Assembly (NCBI GenBank): GCA_030151885.1
Contig: JASLCG010000064.1
Span: forward strand, 1-38,471
Direction of reading: 5' to 3'
From: Bacteroides sp.
GTDB lineage: Bacteria > Bacteroidota > Bacteroidia > Bacteroidales > Bacteroidaceae
DNA length: 38,471 nucleotides
Shown: positions 34,452-38,471 of the stretch, one piece after another
How positions within the stretch are numbered: the stretch's first letter is position 1
How the letters are laid out: the number at the start of each line of letters is the position of its first letter
The notes under the pieces: model-generated
Seen by the model: the letters and a program-made list of their open reading frames with translations, nothing else
Databases searched by the model: none
What the model was told of the DNA's origin: nothing
Made by a program: the position numbers and the translations under genes

Positions 34452-36767
34452 TTATTTATTTAATAACTGTTCATGCATAGCTTCAGCAGCTTTTTTCCCA
34501 TCTCCCATAGCTAATATGACAGTAGCACCACCTCTAACGATGTCTCCACCGGCATATATTGTAGGAATTGAAGATTGCATTTGTTCATTTACTTTAATAG
34601 TGTTTTTCCATCCTAATTCAATTCCTTTAATAGATGTTGGAACAATAGGATTTGGAGAAACTCCAATACTTACTATAGCCATATCAATAGGTACTATATC
34701 AATAGCGCCATCTATAGGAACTGGACGTCTTCTACCTGAATCATCTGGAGCACCTAGCTCCATTTTTTGTAGAACAACCTCTTTAACACGACCATATTCG
34801 TCAGCTCTATATTCAATCGGGTTATGTAAGGTTAGAAACTCAATTCCTTCGGCTTTAGCGTGGTGCACTTCTTCGAGCCTAGCAGGCATTTCTTCTTCAG
34901 ACCTTCTATAGATTATCATAGCTCTTTCTGCACCTAGTCTTTTGGCAGTTCTTACTGAGTCCATAGCAGTATTTCCACCTCCTATAACTGCTACACTTTT
35001 ACCTAATGTAACGGGTGTATCAGAATCTTCATCTGCAGCATGCATTAAGTTTACTCTAGTAAGGTATTCATTTGACGACATAACATTGATGAAGTTTTCG
35101 CCAGGAATATCCATAAAGTTAGGTAAACCAGCACCAGACGCGATGAAAATACCTTTAAAGCCATCTTGTTCTAAATCTTCAACTGTTATTGTTTTCCCAA
35201 CAATACAGTCAGTAATAAACTTAACTCCCATTCTTTCTAAGCTATCTATTTCTACATTAACAATAGAAGTAGGAAGCCTAAATTCTGGAATTCCATATTT
35301 AAGTACACCACCAATTTCATGAAGAGCTTCAAAAACGGTAACATCATAACCTTTTTTGGCCATATCGCCAGCAAAAGATAAACCTGCAGGTCCAGATCCG
35401 ACAACAGCTATTTTTATGTTGTTATTGGCTTCTACCTTAGGTGTAGATATTTCTCCACTTTCTCTTTCATAATCTGCGGCGAAGCGCTCAAGATATCCAA
35501 TAGCTACTGCAGGTTTATTCATCTTAAGATGAATACATTTTGATTCACATTGTTTTTCTTGAGGACATACTCTACCACATACAGCAGGTAATGCACTTGT
35601 CTCTTTAATTTTTTTTGCCGCATCATTGAATTTTCCAACTTCTATTAATTTAATAAAACTTGGTATATCAATTCCTACTGGGCAACCAGATACACAGCCT
35701 GGGTTGGCACAGTCAAGGCAACGTTGAGCTTCAGTTTGTGCTTGTTCTACACTAAGTCCTTGATTTACTTCATCAAGTAATGTAGTAATTCTTATAGCTG
35801 GATCAAGCTCGTTCATTTTACAACGTTCAATAGCAGCGCGTTCTTTAGCTTTTAGACTTGATCTTAAAGCAGTTCTCCATGTGCTATTACGAGTTGATTC
35901 TAGTAAGTTTTCTTCTTTGTTTTGATCTTTAGAGTTTTCTGCTTTACAGTCAGTATAGTTATGTTGTAGTTTTTCTGATTCAATATTTTTAAATGCTCCC
36001 ATTCTTTGTAGCATTTCATCAAAATCTACTTTATGACCATCAAACTCAGGACCATCAACACAAACAAATTTAGTTTTTCCATCTACGGTAAGTCTACAAG
36101 CTCCACACATACCAGTACCATCTACCATAATGGTATTTAAGGAAACTGTCGTTGGTAAGTTATACTGTTTAGTAAGCTTACATACAAACTTCATCATTAT
36201 AGCAGGGCCAATAGCAAAACAGTGATCTATTTTTTCTCTGTTAATGACCTCTTCTACACCAGCTGTAACTAAACCTTTCTTCCCGTAAGACCCATCATCA
36301 GTCATAATAATAACCTCATCAGAGTGTTTTCGGATGTCATCTTCTAATATGATTAGTTCTTTAGAACGTCCTGCAATGACTGATATAACTTTGTTTCCAG
36401 CTTTTTTAAGAGCTTGTACTATAGGAAGCATTGGAGCCATTCCAACTCCTCCTCCTGCACATACTACAGTACCAAACTTTTTGATATCTGTTGCTTGTCC
36501 TAAAGGGCCTACAACGTTAGTAATGTAGTCTCCCACTTCAAGCTCACACAGTCTAGCAGAAGATAACCCAACTTTTTGAACAACTAAATCTATTGTTCCT
36601 TTAATAGGATCAGCTCCCGCAATAGTTAATGGCATACGTTCGCCCTTATCGCCTACACGTATAATAACAAAGTGTCCCGCTTTTCTTGATTTGGCAATTA
36701 GAGGAGCCTCAACAACAAAGCGGAATACTTTTTCAGAAAAATTTTCTTTACGAATTATTTTGTTCAT
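34452..36767 (-). CDS. Fused NfnA-NfnB-type flavoprotein (NADH-dependent ferredoxin:NADP+ oxidoreductase-like)
   Basis: The 771-residue protein joins two subunits. Residues 1 to about 255 are a ferredoxin-reductase-like FAD/NAD domain (VCAGGGVGMAP at 102-112, NAD loop) with [2Fe-2S] ligands D216, C221, C224 and C236, as in NfnA. After a linker (about 260-320), the rest is the NfnB or glutamate-synthase small-subunit type: two [4Fe-4S] clusters (C350, C353, C358, C362 and C397, C401, C407, C411), an FAD site GSGPAGLS at 457-464 and an NADPH site GGGNTA at 596-601. It is often labelled DHODH B/glutamate synthase subunit. The Nfn reading implies electron bifurcation. It lies 30 bp after serS. 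Confidence 0.88.
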   Translation of the reverse strand: MNKIIRKENFSEKVFRFVVEAPLIAKSRKAGHFVIIRVGDKGERMPLTIAGADPIKGTIDLVVQKVGLSSARLCELEVGDYITNVVGPLGQATDIKKFGTVVCAGGGVGMAPMLPIVQALKKAGNKVISVIAGRSKELIILEDDIRKHSDEVIIMTDDGSYGKKGLVTAGVEEVINREKIDHCFAIGPAIMMKFVCKLTKQYNLPTTVSLNTIMVDGTGMCGACRLTVDGKTKFVCVDGPEFDGHKVDFDEMLQRMGAFKNIESEKLQHNYTDCKAENSKDQNKEENLLESTRNSTWRTALRSSLKAKERAAIERCKMNELDPAIRITTLLDEVNQGLSVEQAQTEAQRCLDCANPGCVSGCPVGIDIPSFIKLIEVGKFNDAAKKIKETSALPAVCGRVCPQEKQCESKCIHLKMNKPAVAIGYLERFAADYERESGEISTPKVEANNNIKIAVVGSGPAGLSFAGDMAKKGYDVTVFEALHEIGGVLKYGIPEFRLPTSIVNVEIDSLERMGVKFITDCIVGKTITVEDLEQDGFKGIFIASGAGLPNFMDIPGENFINVMSSNEYLTRVNLMHAADEDSDTPVTLGKSVAVIGGGNTAMDSVRTAKRLGAERAMIIYRRSEEEMPARLEEVHHAKAEGIEFLTLHNPIEYRADEYGRVKEVVLQKMELGAPDDSGRRRPVPIDGAIDIVPIDMAIVSIGVSPNPIVPTSIKGIELGWKNTIKVNEQMQSSIPTIYAGGDIVRGGATVILAMGDGKKAAEAMHEQLLNK

Positions 36768-36797
36768 CTTGATAGTATTACTCTAAGGTTATTGATA

Positions 36798-38072
36798 TTA
36801 ATCTATAATATCAAAACCACAATATGGTACCAATACTTCTGGTATTTTAATACCTTCAGGAGTTTGGTAATTTTCTAAAATGGCAGCTAAAATTCTAGGA
36901 AGTGCTAGTGCAGAGCCATTTAAAGTGTGGCAAAGCTCTGTTTTTTTACTGTCGTTTCTAAATCTACATTTTAAACGATTTGCTTGGTATGCTTCAAAGT
37001 TAGATACAGAGCTAACCTCTAACCAGCGTTCTTGTGCTGCAGAAAAGACTTCGAAATCAAAAGTTATGGCAGATGTAAAACTCATATCACCACCACATAA
37101 ACGTAAAATTCTATATGGTAATCCTAGTTTAGTAACTAAGTTTTCAACGTGTTTAATCATCTCTTGTAGAGATTCGTATGAGTGTTCTGGTGTGTCTATT
37201 CTAACTATTTCAACTTTGTTGAACTGGTGTAGACGGTTTAATCCTCTTACGTCTTTTCCGTATGATCCAGCTTCTCTTCTAAAGCAAGCAGAATATGCAC
37301 AATTTTTAATAGGAAGGTCTTTTTCTTCTATAATGACATCTCTATAGATGTTTGTTACAGGTACTTCAGCAGTAGGAATTAAGAAATAGTCATCATCTTC
37401 TGCATAATACATTTGTCCATCTTTATCAGGTAATTGTCCTGTAGCAAATGCAGAGTCTTCATTAACTAAGTATGGAGGTTCAACTTCTAAATAACCAGCT
37501 TCTCTTGCTTCATCTAGGAAGAAGTTTATAAGTGCACGTTGTAGGCGAGCACCCTTGCCTTTGTATACAGGGAATCCTGCTCCAGTAATTTTAACACCTA
37601 GTTCGAAGTCTATAATGTCATATTTTTTAGCTAAATCCCAGTGAGGTTGAGCATCTTTAGGAAGGTTGACCTCTTTACCACCTGTGCGTTCAACAATATT
37701 ATCTTCAGCATTACGGCCGCTAGGCACTGATTCATGTGGTACATTTGGAATAGTATAAAGAGTATCTTCTATCTGTTCCTCCATAAATCTCATGCGATCT
37801 AAATGATCTTCATTAAGATTTTTAAGTTCAGCAACTTTAGCTTTTAGTTTTTCTGCTTCTTCAGCTTTACCGTCTTTCATTAGTCCACCAATGGATTTTG
37901 AAAGTTGTTTTACTTCAGCTAATCCCTTGTCTAAAGCTGTTTGAGCCTTCTTACGTTTTTCATCTAGAGCTACAACTTTATTTAAAGTTTGTTCTACTTT
38001 ATCTAAATTTCTTTTCTTTAGACCTGCAATTACGCTATCGCGATTTTCAATAATCTGCTTAACAGTTAACAT
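36798..38072 (-). CDS. serS: Seryl-tRNA synthetase
   Basis: SerS charges tRNA-Ser. The 424-residue class II enzyme has the N-terminal coiled-coil arm (about 1-105, with heptad-like ALDEKRKKAQTALDKG), TAEVPVTNIY near 232-241, motif 2 CFRREAGSYGKDVRGLNRLHQFNKVE near 262-287, and motif 3 GSALALPRILAAILENYQ near 391-408. No sequence irregularity is seen. It starts the serS-Nfn unit. No clear TAnnTTTG promoter is visible before it, only the rpmA terminator. Confidence 0.97.
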   Translation of the reverse strand: MLTVKQIIENRDSVIAGLKKRNLDKVEQTLNKVVALDEKRKKAQTALDKGLAEVKQLSKSIGGLMKDGKAEEAEKLKAKVAELKNLNEDHLDRMRFMEEQIEDTLYTIPNVPHESVPSGRNAEDNIVERTGGKEVNLPKDAQPHWDLAKKYDIIDFELGVKITGAGFPVYKGKGARLQRALINFFLDEAREAGYLEVEPPYLVNEDSAFATGQLPDKDGQMYYAEDDDYFLIPTAEVPVTNIYRDVIIEEKDLPIKNCAYSACFRREAGSYGKDVRGLNRLHQFNKVEIVRIDTPEHSYESLQEMIKHVENLVTKLGLPYRILRLCGGDMSFTSAITFDFEVFSAAQERWLEVSSVSNFEAYQANRLKCRFRNDSKKTELCHTLNGSALALPRILAAILENYQTPEGIKIPEVLVPYCGFDIID

Positions 38073-38152
38073 TGTCTGTTCTGGTTAAAGGTTAATAAAA
38101 TGATTAATTATATGATTTATAGACTGTTTGATTAGTCTATGTTTTTTGCAAA

Positions 38153-38183
38153 AAGAGCGAGGAGCTTATATCTCCTCGCTCTT
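38153..38183 (-). terminator. Rho-independent terminator after rpmA
   Basis: AAGAGCGAGGAG (38153-38164) and CTCCTCGCTCTT (38172-38183) form a perfect 12-bp GC-rich stem with a 7-nt loop. On the minus strand TTT then GCAAAAAAC follows. It lies 27 bp after the rpmA stop and separates rpmA from serS. Confidence 0.85.
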
Positions 38184-38210
38184 ATTATTTTTAATTGAAT
38201 TATAAGCTAA

Positions 38211-38471
38211 TTAAGCTTCAACGCTTTCAGCAGGAGTAACAGAAACAAATCTTCTGTTTGCTTTACCTACTTTAAAGTTAACTGTTCCATCAACTAAAGC
38301 GAAAAGAGTGTGGTCTTTACCCATACCCATGTTTTCACCTGGGTGGAATGCTGTACCTCTTTGGCGAATAATAATATTACCTGCTTTGCAAGTTTCGCCA
38401 CCATAAATCTTAACGCCTAATCTTTTACTTTCTGATTCACGGCCGTTCTTAGAACTACCTACACCTTTTTT
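38211..38471 (-). CDS. rpmA: 50S ribosomal protein L27, 5' end outside window
   Basis: The visible 86 residues begin KKGVGSSKNGRESESKRLG, so only the first about three residues of L27 are missing. L27 helps place tRNA at the peptidyl-transferase centre. The middle part CKAGNIIIRQRGTAFHPGEN and VDGTVNFKVGKANRRFVSV are typical, and the tail ends AESVEA. In most bacteria rplU (L21) lies just upstream, here beyond the right edge. The gene ends at TAA 38211-38213 and has a strong terminator. Confidence 0.96.
   Translation of the reverse strand, partial: KKGVGSSKNGRESESKRLGVKIYGGETCKAGNIIIRQRGTAFHPGENMGMGKDHTLFALVDGTVNFKVGKANRRFVSVTPAESVEA

Noticed and set aside
34315..34911. A 198-residue plus-strand reading frame across panD and the flavoprotein end
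   Set aside because: It overlaps two certain genes, starts inside panD, and spans the terminator palindrome; its composition is that of an antisense shadow.
34452..36767. Glutamate synthase small subunit as the main name
   Set aside because: The first 255 residues with a D-C-C-C [2Fe-2S] site point to an NfnA-like subunit, and no large glutamate synthase gene is near.
38119..38147. A plus-strand terminator (ATAGACT, AGTCTAT, then GTTTTTT)
   Set aside because: The stem is only 7 bp and AT-rich, and no plus-strand gene lies upstream; it may be a weak structure in the serS leader.

Overview
The window is a chromosomal segment of an AT-rich member of the phylum Bacteroidota, most likely order Bacteroidales. 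The evidence is an LpxC-FabZ fusion inside an lpxD-lpxC/fabZ-lpxA cluster, a DUF4270 lipoprotein followed in the genome by panC-panD, the glycogen trio GH133-GT4-GH57, a gut-type GH110 alpha-1,3-galactosidase, and several good matches to the Bacteroidota promoter -7 element TAnnTTTG. I cannot name the genus. No rRNA, tRNA, CRISPR array, transposase or phage gene is visible. Most of the window is housekeeping DNA, densely packed on the minus strand.

Layout, left to right. (1) 1-162: a small array of 22-bp operator-like repeats, with no gene. (2) 163-6241, minus: a four-gene unit transcribed cof-type HAD phosphatase > Pif1-type helicase with TPRs > AsmA-like protein > YciO, with a promoter at 6234 and a terminator at 163-202. 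(3) 6302-7783, minus: a pRiA4b Orf3-like protein > miaA. (4) 7861-15627, minus: purM > prfA > pyrF > HD phosphohydrolase > lpxD > lpxC/fabZ > lpxA, which joins purine and pyrimidine synthesis, translation termination and lipid A synthesis in one array. (5) 15656-22663, minus: phoH > purC > menG/ubiE > aroE > alpha/beta hydrolase > DMT permease > TPM-domain protein > lemA. (6) 22711-24618, plus: an isolated secreted GH110 galactosidase with its own promoter, sharing a bidirectional terminator with a convergent Crp/Fnr-family regulator (24624-25298). (7) 25732-30338, plus: the glycogen operon (debranching enzyme, GT4 glucosyltransferase, GH57 amylase). (8) 30549-32956, minus: a GT5-like protein reduced to its N-terminal half > DUF4270 lipoprotein. 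(9) 33132-34379, plus: panC-panD. (10) 34452-38072, minus: serS > an NfnA-NfnB-type fused flavoprotein. (11) 38153-38471, minus: rpmA, cut by the window edge.

Functional themes are cell envelope synthesis (lipid A, AsmA), nucleotide and cofactor synthesis (purM, purC, pyrF, panC, panD, menG, aroE), translation (prfA, miaA, serS, rpmA), and storage and host glycans (glycogen trio, GH110). I found no clear undescribed multi-gene system. The points most worth a second look are an exact FNR-type palindrome between the Crp/Fnr-family gene and the glycogen operon, a stand-alone GT5 N-terminal domain that lacks its substrate and catalytic motifs, the 22-bp repeat array at the left edge, the conserved-looking helicase-TPR fusion that must start at TTG, and a 54-bp perfect palindrome acting as a terminator after panD.
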